A stretch of 64,000 nucleotides of DNA from Brasilonema sp. CT11 (GCF_017982655.1 NZ_JABXYX010000019.1:1-64000), one strand, 5' to 3'. Counted from the stretch's first letter, positions 1 through 8,511 are shown. Notes: a model not told the origin generated them from the letters alone. Numbers and translations: made by a program.

Positions 1-306
1 ATGCAAAATTCTTGTCAAGAACTTTGAGAGAACTCTAGCTAATGCCACTGCAAAGGTTAATCTTTGTTTTATTCGGCTGATGGTTAAGAGGCTTGCAGCA
101 CCTTTTTAGATGTCAAATGGGTTCTATATATTGCTAAGTCTCTAAAGCCCATCCCTGATCTGCATTAGCAAAACCCGTGTGACATCGCTTCTCTCACGCC
201 CATTGCGTTTAGTGCATCCACTTACAGCCCCTGCATTACAGTAGCCAGAGTATATACGCAATTACTCTGGCTACTTGGGATAACTAAATATTCCGAATAA
301 ATTAAT
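1..306. other. Intergenic region with a strong hairpin
   Basis: I see no convincing coding frame here. The notable element is a perfect 13-bp inverted repeat: arm AGTAGCCAGAGTA at 240-252 and its reverse complement at 263-275, around a 10-nt loop. It lies about 30 bp past the stop codon of the minus-strand IF-3-like gene, where a transcript 3' end is expected. Neither side has the T-run of a classical intrinsic terminator, so it may act as an mRNA-stabilising 3' hairpin. Confidence 0.5.
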
Positions 307-798
307 TTAGGCAGGAACGACTTGAGCAATCAGTGAGCGTTTATCAAGCGACTGGACTTTACCCGCTTGGCTCAAAGCAGCTACAATCCGCTCTAACAGT
401 TCTCCAGCCTGTTCACGATATTGATTTTCTCTGCCTCGTAAACGAATAACAAACTTAACTGAATCGCCTTTTTTCAACCACTCAATTGCTTGCTCAATAC
501 GTAAGTTGTAATCAGCCGCACCCACGTTGGGACGAAGCCGAACTTCCTTTACTGTAGGTCTAGCACTATGTCCCTGACGCTTTTTCTTTTGATACTGAAG
601 CTTACCATAGTTAAGAATCTTCGCAACTGGAGCGTCTTTGCCCTCGGAAACTACAACTAGGTCAAGCTCTACGCTTTGTGCTAGTTGTAAAGCTTCATGT
701 GTATCGATCAGACCACGGGGATTATTCTCATGGTCAATCAAGAAAACCTGAGGTGACTTGATTTGCGAGTTAATGAGTTGCTTTTGAATTACGATAAT
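307..798 (-). CDS. Translation initiation factor IF-3-like protein (divergent paralogue), non-AUG start
   Basis: Small IF-3-family protein of about 163 residues. The N-terminal part has the IF3-N pattern (an IN-x-I-x-x-P-x-V core, then ID and HEALQLA). The C-terminal part has VKEVRLRP, RGRE and GELLERI of the IF3 ribosome-binding domain, but the usual C-terminal GR-M-M block is replaced by LDKRSLIAQVV. The first TTG (739-741) would cut away half of the IF3-N domain. The frame is open back to a stop at 817-819 and holds no ATG, GTG or TTG before that TTG. AAGAGGAG at 803-810 points to ATT at 796-798 (or ATC at 793-795) as start. infC of E. coli is known for an AUU start used in autoregulation. 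I believe cyanobacteria carry a longer canonical infC elsewhere, so I leave the symbol empty. Confidence 0.8.
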   Translation of the reverse strand: MIVIQKQLINSQIKSPQVFLIDHENNPRGLIDTHEALQLAQSVELDLVVVSEGKDAPVAKILNYGKLQYQKKKRQGHSARPTVKEVRLRPNVGAADYNLRIEQAIEWLKKGDSVKFVIRLRGRENQYREQAGELLERIVAALSQAGKVQSLDKRSLIAQVVPA

Positions 799-1141
799 AG
801 ATCTCCTCTTAATTGTTCAATACTTGGTGAGTGCAAGTAATGCTAATCTAACACAAGACTAACTATAAATTATGACGTGATGAACTACCTTTGGACTTAC
901 CTCGTTTGAGAGTCAAGCTTCCAACGAAAACAAAGAATAGAAACGGTCTTATTCGTTTTTGGGGCTTCCCGTCTTAACGAGTGTTTATATAAAAATCAAG
1001 GTGTAGAGATCATATTATACTTAAGTAAAATTGCTTATGTAACTTTATATAACAATTTTTCCAATTTGCTCGCTAAAAGTTGTCTGGTATGTCATGATGG
1101 AAGGCGAGAGTTAATTCGGTTAATAGCGTTTGTTTTTAGTA
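799..1141. other. Divergent intergenic region between the IF-3-like gene and the RNA-binding protein gene
   Basis: AT-rich DNA upstream of both divergent genes. It must hold the minus-strand promoter of the IF-3-like gene, but I cannot place it with confidence. No coding frame is supported. Confidence 0.4.
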
Positions 1142-1169
1142 TTGACAGGCTTTTTGTTTTTGGTATCTA
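1142..1169 (+). promoter_or_regulatory. Predicted promoter of the RNA-binding protein gene
   Basis: A consensus -35 TTGACA at 1142-1147 and a -10-like TATCTA at 1164-1169 are separated by 16 bp. This gives a predicted 5' leader of roughly 50 nt that begins just before the hairpin at 1178-1218. Confidence 0.45.
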
Positions 1170-1177
1170 CAAACTTT

Positions 1178-1218
1178 TCTCCGAAACCTAAATCTCTACA
1201 CACTTATGATTTCGGAGA
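1178..1218 (+). promoter_or_regulatory. 5'-UTR hairpin covering the Shine-Dalgarno of the RNA-binding protein gene
   Basis: TCTCCGAAA at 1178-1186 is the exact reverse complement of TTTCGGAGA at 1210-1218, giving a 9-bp stem with a 23-nt loop. The 3' arm contains the GGAG ribosome binding site (1214-1217) of the gene starting at 1225. The closed form would block initiation, so this is a plausible temperature- or protein-dependent switch. 5'-UTR control of cold-induced cyanobacterial rbp genes is established; this particular structure is my reading. Confidence 0.5.
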
Positions 1219-1224
1219 CAGTTT

Positions 1225-1536
1225 ATGTCAGTTTACGTAGGTAATCTTTCTTACGACGTTACAGAGGAAACTCTGAAAGCTGTTTTTGCAGAATATGGTA
1301 CTGTAAAGCGTGTTCAGCTACCTACTGACCGTGAAACAGGTCGTTTGCGCGGCTTTGGTTTTGTGGAAATGGGTACAGATGCTGAAGAAACAGCAGCCAT
1401 TGATGCTCTTGATGGTGCTGAGTGGATGGGACGTGACCTTAAAGTTAATAAGGCTAAGCCTAGAGAAGAAAGAGGCTCGTTTGGTGGTGGTGGTGGTAAT
1501 CGGGGAGGAAACAACAGTTTCCGTAACCGCTACTAA
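1225..1536 (+). CDS. RRM-type, glycine-rich RNA-binding protein (cyanobacterial Rbp family)
   Basis: 103-residue protein with one RNA recognition motif. RNP2 (VYVGNL) is at residues 3-8 and RNP1 (RGFGFVEM) near residues 42-49. A short Gly/Asn/Arg-rich tail follows (about residues 83-103, with five consecutive Gly). This is the classical architecture of cyanobacterial cold-induced Rbp proteins, which bind RNA and have also been linked to mRNA localisation at thylakoids. The GGAG at 1214-1217 is 7 nt from the ATG. A hairpin terminator follows at 1601-1629, so the gene is probably monocistronic. The exact rbp letter cannot be assigned. Confidence 0.92.
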   Translation: MSVYVGNLSYDVTEETLKAVFAEYGTVKRVQLPTDRETGRLRGFGFVEMGTDAEETAAIDALDGAEWMGRDLKVNKAKPREERGSFGGGGGNRGGNNSFRNRY

Positions 1537-1600
1537 GCTTTGTAAATTGGGGGATGAAGAACCAGCCCCTTAATTTAAGAAATTAATTTGATTTAGCACT

Positions 1601-1629
1601 GGCTCAGGCAGGAATGCTTGAGCCTTTTT
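1601..1629 (+). terminator. Intrinsic terminator after the RNA-binding protein gene
   Basis: GGCTCAGGCA at 1601-1610 pairs with TGCTTGAGCC at 1615-1624 (10 bp including one G-U pair) around a GGAA tetraloop. A run of five T follows. Confidence 0.75.
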
Positions 1630-1698
1630 GATCCAACATTTGGACTGCGGATAAAAACTTAAGCTTTAGAAGCCAAAACCCATTCTCTGGAGTTCTGT

Positions 1699-2004
1699 AT
1701 GACAAACTCAGCCTTTCCTGTCCAACCTGCCGTCCTGATCACTATCATTGGTGAGACAGTACTCAAAGACCGTATTGTTAAGCTACTAAAAAGCCACGAT
1801 GTAAGCGGTTACACCATTAGTCAAGTACAAGGTGAGGGCGGGCATGGAAGACGCTTGGCAGATTTAGCAGGCTACAACACTAACATTGAAATCAAGAGTA
1901 TTGTTCCACTAGAAGTATCTGATACTATCTTTTGGGCACTAAAAGAGGAGCAGGGCAAGCACGCCTTAATCGTCTTCCGACACAATGTAGAAGCCTTATA
2001 TTGA
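1699..2004 (+). CDS. PII-like signalling protein (SbtB/CutA-like ferredoxin-fold)
   Basis: 101 residues. The pattern is that of a PII-like trimeric regulator: beta strand AVLITIIGE, helix TVLKDRIVKLLKSH, strand SGYTISQVQGEG (the T-loop base region), GG-GR-rich turn, strand NIEIKSIVP, helix SDTIFWALKEE and strand HALIVFRHNVEAL. It resembles SbtB-type proteins in order and length but lacks the C-terminal Cys motif of SbtB. No bicarbonate transporter gene is adjacent. It lies 162 bp after the RNA-binding protein gene, behind a terminator, so it likely has its own promoter. Ligand and partner are unknown. Confidence 0.6.
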   Translation: MTNSAFPVQPAVLITIIGETVLKDRIVKLLKSHDVSGYTISQVQGEGGHGRRLADLAGYNTNIEIKSIVPLEVSDTIFWALKEEQGKHALIVFRHNVEALY

Positions 2005-2212
2005 TTAGCCCTTTTTCATCAGTTTCGTTTTCTGAACCACCAACTTCTTAACTGTTCAAATTTTTAGTGGATCTTCACTTGGGTTAAATTAACAGAGTAG
2101 TTTAGGTTATCAACTTACAAATCTTTTAAAATCCAACTAGTCTTTAGGATATAAGTGTACAAAGAACCAAAAAAATCTATATAAAATTTGGCAACTTAAC
2201 CCAGGAAAATTA

Positions 2213-2530
2213 ATGTTAAATTTCAACACCTTAACAGCATTCTCAAGCACTTACTGCATTAGCATTTGTGCCTTTCTAATTCCAGCCAACCTGATTGCTA
2301 CCTCATCGACAATAATTCTCACATTATTGGATCGTCCGGCTATTGCGATCTGGCAAACTGCTGGAATTGCTAGTTTCTTTGCTCTATTGATGATACTGCA
2401 TGTATTTGCTTGGTTTATGATCGGAGTGGTTATGGCTCCCACATACATTTTATTGGTGCTAGGAAGCATCTGTTTGTTGGCCAATTTCATGGCGATTCTC
2501 TCACACAGACACTTTGCATTGCGCACATAA
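2213..2530 (+). CDS. Small hypothetical membrane protein (three predicted TM helices)
   Basis: 105 residues with three hydrophobic stretches, at about residues 13-37, 45-72 and 73-97, and almost no soluble part. A CAGGAAAA ribosome binding site precedes the ATG. I do not recognise a family. A plus-strand frame overlapping its 3' half (2410-2703) is out of frame and unsupported. Confidence 0.5.
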   Translation: MLNFNTLTAFSSTYCISICAFLIPANLIATSSTIILTLLDRPAIAIWQTAGIASFFALLMILHVFAWFMIGVVMAPTYILLVLGSICLLANFMAILSHRHFALRT

Positions 2531-2825
2531 TTCAGAAAGATACCCTGTTGGCTATATTAGATCAGCGCCTGGCATCACTTAGCCATGAGGGGGTTCCCAC
2601 AGAGTGGGAATGGATGGGGTTCTCTCTAGGAATAAGGGGCTGGGGGGATACCCACGCTAGGTACTGTACTCTCCATACGAAAGTATTCTCCCCAACCTAC
2701 TAGCACGTCTGGCTTAAAATTTTGGGTTGAGGATAGCTATGGTCAGAGTTTTTGTAAGCTTGTTTACCCAATATTTTAGTATGGATGCGCTACTACGCAT
2801 CTGTGGCATTACTTTGTGAAAGCAG

Positions 2826-3029
2826 TTATTGATAACCTTCGATATGGTAACCAGCTGCAACAATTGCCTGTTTGATTGACTCTTCAGAAGCCTTAGATTC
2901 TACAGTCACAGTTTTCGCTTTCACATCTACATCCACTTTGGTATCGGGTTCCATTACATGGATGGCTTCGGTAATTTTTCCTGCACAGTCTTCACAAGTA
3001 ATATTCGGCACAGTTAATTTCAACGCCAT
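2826..3029 (-). CDS. Heavy-metal-associated (HMA) domain protein, CopZ/Atx1-like
   Basis: 67 residues forming a single HMA domain (beta-alpha-beta-beta-alpha-beta). The metal-binding loop is NITCEDC, with Cys13 and Cys16 as the CxxC ligands. Such proteins are cytosolic copper chaperones that hand Cu(I) to P-type ATPases; no such ATPase is in this window. An AAGAGG ribosome binding site is visible upstream. The substrate metal is inferred from the family. Confidence 0.85.
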   Translation of the reverse strand: MALKLTVPNITCEDCAGKITEAIHVMEPDTKVDVDVKAKTVTVESKASEESIKQAIVAAGYHIEGYQ

Positions 3030-3143
3030 AATCTACCTCTTTTAGGAAATTTTGATTTATTCTCAGCTTTGATTGTAGTTCTCGTCGGCGCGATCGCTCA
3101 TCCTACCAAAGTTAGGTCAACCACTTTGTCTCCCGATTATGGT

Positions 3144-5303
3144 TTATTGCTTCACTGACTTCATCGATAAACTAATCCGCTTCAATTTCTGATTAATTTC
3201 CAGCACTCGCACTTTCACAACTTGTCCCACCTTGACAATTTTCTTTGGATCATCAACGAATCTATCAGCCAATTGGGAGATGTGCACCAAACCATCTTGA
3301 TGTACACCAATATCGACGAAAGCACCGAAGTTAGCAACATTGGTAACGATACCTTCTAGTTCCATCCCTTCTTTGAGATCAGAAATTTCCTTGATTCCTT
3401 CCTTGAATGTTGCATACTTAAACTCAGCGCGTGGATCTCTTCCCGGCTTTTCCAATTCGCTGAGGATGTCGCGCAGTGTTGGTTCGCCAACGGTGTCGGT
3501 GACGTATTTCTTAAGATTGGCTTTTTTCAGCTTTTCGGCAATTTGGGTGATTTGAGTTAGTGGTATGCTCAAATCAGAGGCGATCGCCTCCACAACTGAG
3601 TAACTTTCTGGGTGAACAGCAGTATTATCCAATGGGTTTTCACTTTCGCGAATCCGTAAGAATCCCGCCGCCTGTTCAAAAGCTTTTGGTCCTAACTTGG
3701 CGACTTTGAGCAACTGTCGGCGATTTTTAAACACACCATGCTGGTTACGATAAGCAACAATGTTATTGGCAACGCTGGACGTAATCCCAGAAACAAAAGT
3801 TAGAAGTTCACGAGAAGCAGTATTCAAGTCCACCCCAACGTAGTTGACGCAGCTTTCAACAGTTTCATCCAAGTTCTTTTTCAACAACTTTTGATCCACA
3901 TCATGCTGGTATTGTCCCACGCCGATGGACTTAGGATCAATTTTCACCAGTTCCGCGAGTGGATCTTGTAACCGACGACCAATACTAATAGCACCGCGAA
4001 CGGTAATATCTAAATCGGGAAACTCTTCCAAAGCGACTTTACTTGCAGAATATATGGAAGCACCCGACTCATTCACCATCACCTTGACTGGTTTTTGTTC
4101 CATCGTTTGCAGCACTTCCAAAACAAATTCGTCTGTCTCACGGGAAGCTGTACCATTACCAATGGCAATTAACTCAACTTTGTATTTTGAAATCAAATTT
4201 TTGAGAGTTTGTGCAGCTTTCAAACGTTGTTCAGCAGCTTGATGTGGAAATATCGCTTGATATTCCAAAAATTTCCCCGTTTGGTCGAGTATAGCAACTT
4301 TGCATCCAGTCCGAAAACCAGGATCAATCGCCAACGTTGGTTTCATCCCTGCTGGCGCAGACAGTAGTAACTCCCGCAAATTCGTTTCAAAAGTTTTGAT
4401 AGATTCAACATCGGCGTAGATTTTCTTCTCAGCTATTACTTCACTTATCAAGGAAGTTTTCATCAAGCGGTTGAATGCGTCTTTAAGCATCGCTTGATAA
4501 AAGTCCCGGATGGCCCGGACTTTCGTCTTAATTTCCTTTGACTCCAAATAAGAAAGCACCACATCTTCATCAAAGGAAATTTCAAAAGACAACACCTCCT
4601 CAGCTTCACCGCGACACAACGCCAGCATATTGTGAGGCGCAATATTTTTCACGCTCATTTGATAATTACGGTACATCTCAAACTTGGTTGTACCTTCCGG
4701 ATGATCTTTTTTGATACGGGAGACAAACACTCCTTCTTCCAGCAAGTAGCCCCTCAGATATGCTCGCAACTCCGCTTTTTCCGCGACTTCTTCCGCTAAG
4801 ATGTCAGAAGCACCTTTAAGTGCATCTTCTGCTGTCTTAACTTGCTTCTCCTCAGAAATATACTTTGCTGCTTCCGCATCCAGCGACGCCGAAACACCAT
4901 TTTTGTTGTTCAGCGATTTGATGAACTCCGCCAGCGCTTCGAGTCCTTTCTCTCTGGCGATAGTGGCGCGAGTACGGCGTTTGGGACGATAGGGGAGATA
5001 TAAATCCTCAAGTTCAGTTTTTAGTAAACAGGATTCGATTTTTTGTTTGAGTTCGTCGGTGAGTTTCCCTTGTTCGGCTATGGAATTCAAAATCACCGAT
5101 TTCCTTTCTTCTAACTCTGTCAAGTAATTGTACTTATCGCTCAGTTCGCGCAACTGAACTTCATTCATCTCGCTTGTCCGCTCTTTGCGATATCGTGCAA
5201 TAAAGGGAATTGTTGCACCCTCTGTCAAAAGTTCTAGGGCGTTTTGCACCTGATAGGGTTTAAGGTTGAGTTCTGTTGCCAGTAATTGAGGAATATTCAG
5301 CAT
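3144..5303 (-). CDS. tex: Tex family transcription accessory / RNA-binding protein
   Basis: 719 residues, normal length for Tex. Visible parts in order are the N-terminal helical Tex region (RYRKERTSEMNEVQLR, then LPYRPKRRTRATIAREKGLE), a YqgF/RNase-H-like fold (LAIDPGFRTGCKVAILD, about residue 325), helix-hairpin-helix segments (NTASRELLTFVSGI, about 498), and a C-terminal S1 domain (GIVTNVANFGAFVDIGVH through RVLEINQKLKRISLSMK). Tex binds nucleic acids and associates with the transcription/translation machinery. The gene appears intact and stands alone. Confidence 0.95.
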   Translation of the reverse strand: MLNIPQLLATELNLKPYQVQNALELLTEGATIPFIARYRKERTSEMNEVQLRELSDKYNYLTELEERKSVILNSIAEQGKLTDELKQKIESCLLKTELEDLYLPYRPKRRTRATIAREKGLEALAEFIKSLNNKNGVSASLDAEAAKYISEEKQVKTAEDALKGASDILAEEVAEKAELRAYLRGYLLEEGVFVSRIKKDHPEGTTKFEMYRNYQMSVKNIAPHNMLALCRGEAEEVLSFEISFDEDVVLSYLESKEIKTKVRAIRDFYQAMLKDAFNRLMKTSLISEVIAEKKIYADVESIKTFETNLRELLLSAPAGMKPTLAIDPGFRTGCKVAILDQTGKFLEYQAIFPHQAAEQRLKAAQTLKNLISKYKVELIAIGNGTASRETDEFVLEVLQTMEQKPVKVMVNESGASIYSASKVALEEFPDLDITVRGAISIGRRLQDPLAELVKIDPKSIGVGQYQHDVDQKLLKKNLDETVESCVNYVGVDLNTASRELLTFVSGITSSVANNIVAYRNQHGVFKNRRQLLKVAKLGPKAFEQAAGFLRIRESENPLDNTAVHPESYSVVEAIASDLSIPLTQITQIAEKLKKANLKKYVTDTVGEPTLRDILSELEKPGRDPRAEFKYATFKEGIKEISDLKEGMELEGIVTNVANFGAFVDIGVHQDGLVHISQLADRFVDDPKKIVKVGQVVKVRVLEINQKLKRISLSMKSVKQ

Positions 5304-5544
5304 TTGTGTCTCAGTTGAAGACGCTACTTTTAAAGTAATACGTTAGATAGATGAAATAGTCCAATATGTAAGTGTTAAGCTAGTTTAAGAAAGGATTCAG
5401 GAATTTTGTTTTTATACGCTGTTGTTATAAGTAGCGTATTGTGGCTTAAATAAGGTAGATTGTCAAACGAAATATATTTCTTCCCAACAGCATCTCTCAT
5501 ATGCACACATTAACGCCTCTGCTTTTGTTCAGATGTGAGAAACT

Positions 5545-5892
5545 ATGGCTTTGTTTTTTCTACTTCCGCTTTTTACTGGTTTAGTTGGTGGCTATATCTT
5601 CAAGAAAAGTACCGATGAAATCGGGTACTTGGTAGGGATATTTGCAGCTATCTGTATAGTTCTAGGTTTAATTTTCGCACCTTGGCAGCTACTGCTTTTG
5701 GTACTGATTTTGACCCTCACAGTTCCGAAAAAACTCTTACGAAAAAATGAGTATCAAGTCATTTCTAGTGAGAAAATAAGTGAGGAAATAAAAGAAGAAC
5801 CATTACCCACTGATAACCAGGAACAGGTTGTTTCTAAACCTGAGGATTATGAGGTTGAACTAATACGTAATTATCAGCATATGATCTACTAA
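5545..5892 (+). CDS. Small hypothetical membrane protein with acidic C-terminal tail
   Basis: 115 residues. Two hydrophobic helices (about residues 3-18 and 26-58) are followed by a basic turn (PKKLLRKN) and a roughly 50-residue hydrophilic, Glu-rich tail. This suggests a membrane-anchored protein with a cytoplasmic tail. No family is recognised. The ATG follows GTGAGAAACT, a weak ribosome binding site. Confidence 0.55.
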   Translation: MALFFLLPLFTGLVGGYIFKKSTDEIGYLVGIFAAICIVLGLIFAPWQLLLLVLILTLTVPKKLLRKNEYQVISSEKISEEIKEEPLPTDNQEQVVSKPEDYEVELIRNYQHMIY

Positions 5893-6017
5893 GCTGACTT
5901 AAGCTGACTCCCTCACTTGCTTGCTCAAAACTGTTTCTTCAAACCAGCCCCACAAGCGGCGTACCACCCGCTACAAATGAAGCAAACACCTCTTTCCGTG
6001 TTAAGCGTACCCTGTAT

Positions 6018-6518
6018 TTATTCAGATGATTCATCTGCGTACTTCTGCTTATGCTTTGCTAAAAGCCTGAGATACTTTTCATTCATCTTGGCTTGCATCC
6101 ACTTTTCTTTGAAGATTCCTGCTGATTCAGCTTTGATAGGATCTACTTCATTTGGTAAGATATCTTTTCTTGCCTTGATCTGGGCTTCCTGAGAAGTTTC
6201 TTTTTGCGGGTTAGTTTTGTACTTTCTACCACTTTTATGGTTAGCGTAACGGCGCGAGCGTGTGTACCCCATCTGTAAAAACTTCCGCGCCATATCAGCA
6301 CCCACAAAATCATCTTGCTCTAAATATTCAAAAAACATCTGGTAGATTTTTTCGCTAGACTCTTTTGCTATATCTGGAGTTTTAAACCGCCAGTAAGGAA
6401 GAATTTCAGATTTGTATGGTTCTACCAAAAGCACTCCCTGTTCACCCTTACCCACGCGATACAGTTCAGGATGTTCTCGAAAGTTGATATTTTTAAAATC
6501 TAAAGAATAATCAAACAT
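6018..6518 (-). CDS. DUF4385 family protein
   Basis: 166 residues. The N-terminal FDYSLDFKNINFREHPELY, GKGEQGVLLVEPYKSE, WRFKTP and DDFVGADMARKFLQMGYTR-RYANH blocks match what I remember of DUF4385, a family of small cytoplasmic proteins of unknown function. The C-terminal part is lysine-rich and likely helical. The gene is convergent with the small membrane protein at 5545-5892. No function can be assigned. Confidence 0.8.
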   Translation of the reverse strand: MFDYSLDFKNINFREHPELYRVGKGEQGVLLVEPYKSEILPYWRFKTPDIAKESSEKIYQMFFEYLEQDDFVGADMARKFLQMGYTRSRRYANHKSGRKYKTNPQKETSQEAQIKARKDILPNEVDPIKAESAGIFKEKWMQAKMNEKYLRLLAKHKQKYADESSE

Positions 6519-6663
6519 ACATAATATATTATAATCTCACATGATGGCAGCACATTGCAAGTCAATGAAGTATAAGCCCTTTTTACTTCTGACGACTGAC
6601 GACTGACGCCTCTATTCTGCTCTCAGTGTAGCTTTTCCCTAGATCACTCAATTGAGTTCCGCT

Positions 6664-7125
6664 ATGCTACAAACTGCTGAATCCTTAAAAAGTGTCCTGA
6701 CTTCCGGTGACTTACGAAAAGTACATCACATAGCCCTTAACGTCCATGATATGCAAGGCTCTCGACACTTCTACAATCATATTCTTGGTTTGCACGAACT
6801 GACTGGTGATGAAGTTCCTGCAACTCTTGTAGAGTTAGTCGCACAGGGAAAAGTCGCTAACTTTGTCACTCCGGATGGTACAATACTCGATTTATTTTGG
6901 GAACCAGACTTAGCACCGCCAGATCCAAATCCAAAACGTACTTTTACCAGAGCATACCACTTGGCGTTTGACATTGCTCCTGAATTGTTTGAGCAAGCAG
7001 TTGAAGTTTTAAGACAAAATCAAATACAAATTGCCCACGGACCAGTTACACGTCCTACTGGTAGAGGTGTGTACTTTTATGATCCCGATGGCTTTATGAT
7101 AGAGATTCGCTGTGATCCACAATAG
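6664..7125 (+). CDS. VOC family (glyoxalase/dioxygenase fold) protein
   Basis: 153 residues from the ATG at 6664; a TTG twelve bases earlier is less likely. Paired beta-alpha-beta-beta-beta modules are visible: VHHIALNVHDM with a metal-ligand-type His, GTILDLFWEPD, RAYHLAFDIAPE, and the C-terminal GRGVYFYDPDGFMIEIRCDP with the usual Glu ligand. The VOC superfamily includes glyoxalase I, fosfomycin-resistance enzymes and extradiol dioxygenases; the substrate cannot be told. A small gene follows after 50 bp on the same strand. Confidence 0.85.
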   Translation: MLQTAESLKSVLTSGDLRKVHHIALNVHDMQGSRHFYNHILGLHELTGDEVPATLVELVAQGKVANFVTPDGTILDLFWEPDLAPPDPNPKRTFTRAYHLAFDIAPELFEQAVEVLRQNQIQIAHGPVTRPTGRGVYFYDPDGFMIEIRCDPQ

Positions 7126-7175
7126 CTGGCGGCACAAGGAAAGAAAAAAATCTTGACAAAATGACTCAATGACTC

Positions 7176-7466
7176 ATGGCTAATTTACAACAGACATATC
7201 AAGTTATTGAAGAGGTGATTACAAAACCTCCAATTCCACATGAGCCACACAAGCAGTCGTTGAAAGCTTGGGCAATGTATTGTCTACGAGACAATGGTTT
7301 TAAGGTAATATATGCTGACAAAGCTGACTTCGCCATTGAAGCCAGAAATGGTGAAAAGATTTATTTCAAAGTCGCCAAGAATGGAAGTGACTTAGATAAT
7401 CAATTTGCCTGGATAGTTTGGGATAGTTCCACAAAAAATGCCAGCTTCATTCCACCCGAATCTTAG
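7176..7466 (+). CDS. Hypothetical protein
   Basis: 96 residues: an N-terminal helical part (TYQVIEEVITKPP), LKAWAMYCLRDNGFKVIYADKADFAIEARNGEKIYFKV with alternating strands, and a Trp-rich C-terminal strand (FAWIVWD). The middle recalls a restriction-endonuclease-like core fragment, but no catalytic set can be assigned and I do not recognise the family. It may be cotranscribed with the VOC gene 50 bp upstream. Confidence 0.5.
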   Translation: MANLQQTYQVIEEVITKPPIPHEPHKQSLKAWAMYCLRDNGFKVIYADKADFAIEARNGEKIYFKVAKNGSDLDNQFAWIVWDSSTKNASFIPPES

Positions 7467-7535
7467 CTGTTGCGTGTTGTGTTGTTCGTCTGCGTTTTTA
7501 TTACCTTGCGAGGAAATTGATAAGATAAAGGTAGA

Positions 7536-7572
7536 GCGATTGCCCAAAGGGCAGACGCCAGAGGCGTATCGC
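7536..7572. repeat. Dispersed palindromic repeat bounded by GCGAT...ATCGC
   Basis: A 37-bp element with GCGAT and ATCGC ends and internal palindromes (TGCCCAAAGGGCA and GACGCCAGAGGCGT). Its architecture matches the repeats at 35986-36020, 52590-52624 and 52842-52876. Confidence 0.5.
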
Positions 7573-7605
7573 GATCGTACTTTATCATCACTTAATTTTT
7601 AAAAA

Positions 7606-8343
7606 ATGATTTTTGTTGATCAAATCCGGCAATTTTCGATTAAGAATCTCCGCCCTTTGATTCACAAGACAGGGTTTGATATCGTGAGATTTCCCCCTCG
7701 CAAATATAATTTTTTCATCAAGTTATTAAATAACCATAATGTAGACACAGTTATAGATGTTGGGGCTAATCTCGGTCAATATGCGACAGAAATTAGAAGC
7801 GAGGGTTTTGATGGGCGTATTTTATCCATAGAACCAGTACCAGAAGTTTTTTACTCTCTTCAAAAAACTAAAGCGAAAGACTCAAAGTGGTCAGGTTTTA
7901 ATTTTGCTTTGGGAGCGGAAAATGGAACCACTCAAATAAACTTAACCAATTTCTCCGATTTAAGTTCTATTTTAGAACCCACAGAATATGCCAAAAGTGT
8001 CGCACCTGCTTTTGAGGTTAAAGAGAAAATCCAAATTCAATTAAAAACGTTAGATACCTTTTGGAACGAAAATAAGTTAGATAATTCCAAAGTTTTTTTA
8101 AAATTAGACTGTCAAGGTTTTGAAGAGCAGATTTTACAAGGAGCAAATGAATCTCTCCAAAAAGTTGTTGGGGTTCAAATGGAACTGTCATTGAAAGCTT
8201 TGTATAAAAATCAAAGATTATATAATGATTCCATTGCGTTTATGAAGGAAAAGAAATTTGAACTTTATCATATACTCCCAGTCTTTAGCGATGTAAATAC
8301 CGGACAGCTTCTTGATATGGATGGCTTTTTCTTCAAGAGTTAA
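7606..8343 (+). CDS. FkbM family methyltransferase
   Basis: 245 residues. The SAM-binding motif I is TVIDVGANLGQYATEI (about residues 48-63), followed by ILSIEPVPE, a typical FkbM acidic loop. A second block, VFLKLDCQGFEEQILQGA (about 164-181), is characteristic of FkbM-type O-methyltransferases. These enzymes methylate sugars or polyketides; the acceptor here is unknown. The CRISPR array begins 169 bp downstream. Confidence 0.88.
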   Translation: MIFVDQIRQFSIKNLRPLIHKTGFDIVRFPPRKYNFFIKLLNNHNVDTVIDVGANLGQYATEIRSEGFDGRILSIEPVPEVFYSLQKTKAKDSKWSGFNFALGAENGTTQINLTNFSDLSSILEPTEYAKSVAPAFEVKEKIQIQLKTLDTFWNENKLDNSKVFLKLDCQGFEEQILQGANESLQKVVGVQMELSLKALYKNQRLYNDSIAFMKEKKFELYHILPVFSDVNTGQLLDMDGFFFKS

Positions 8344-8511
8344 GAAGCTTTTACATAGGAATCCTATTTGAATTGTGAAAAAGGTTTTGATTGGATTAAC
8401 CGCAGAAGCGCAGAGGACGCAGAGGAGGAAAACAGAGAGTTTTACGTTCGCGTAGCCTGCCCGTAGGGCTTATAATTTAGGACTGCTATAGTTGTTGTTT
8501 GAATTCGTTCC
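8344..8511. other. Spacer between the FkbM gene and the CRISPR array
   Basis: Contains a purine-rich GCAGAGGACGCAGAGGAG stretch like many Nostocales intergenic repeats, and a short AATCCTATTTGAATTGTGA motif resembling the ends of the MITE-like element at 58456-58556. It does not look like a CRISPR leader. Confidence 0.4.

Noticed and set aside
1310-1573. Second plus-strand frame overlapping the RNA-binding protein gene
   Set aside because: It is a shifted frame of a clear RRM gene, with low-complexity Val runs derived from the Gly codons.
2410-2703. Open frame overlapping the small membrane protein
   Set aside because: It is out of frame with the better supported gene at 2213-2530, and its 3' half runs into non-coding repeats.
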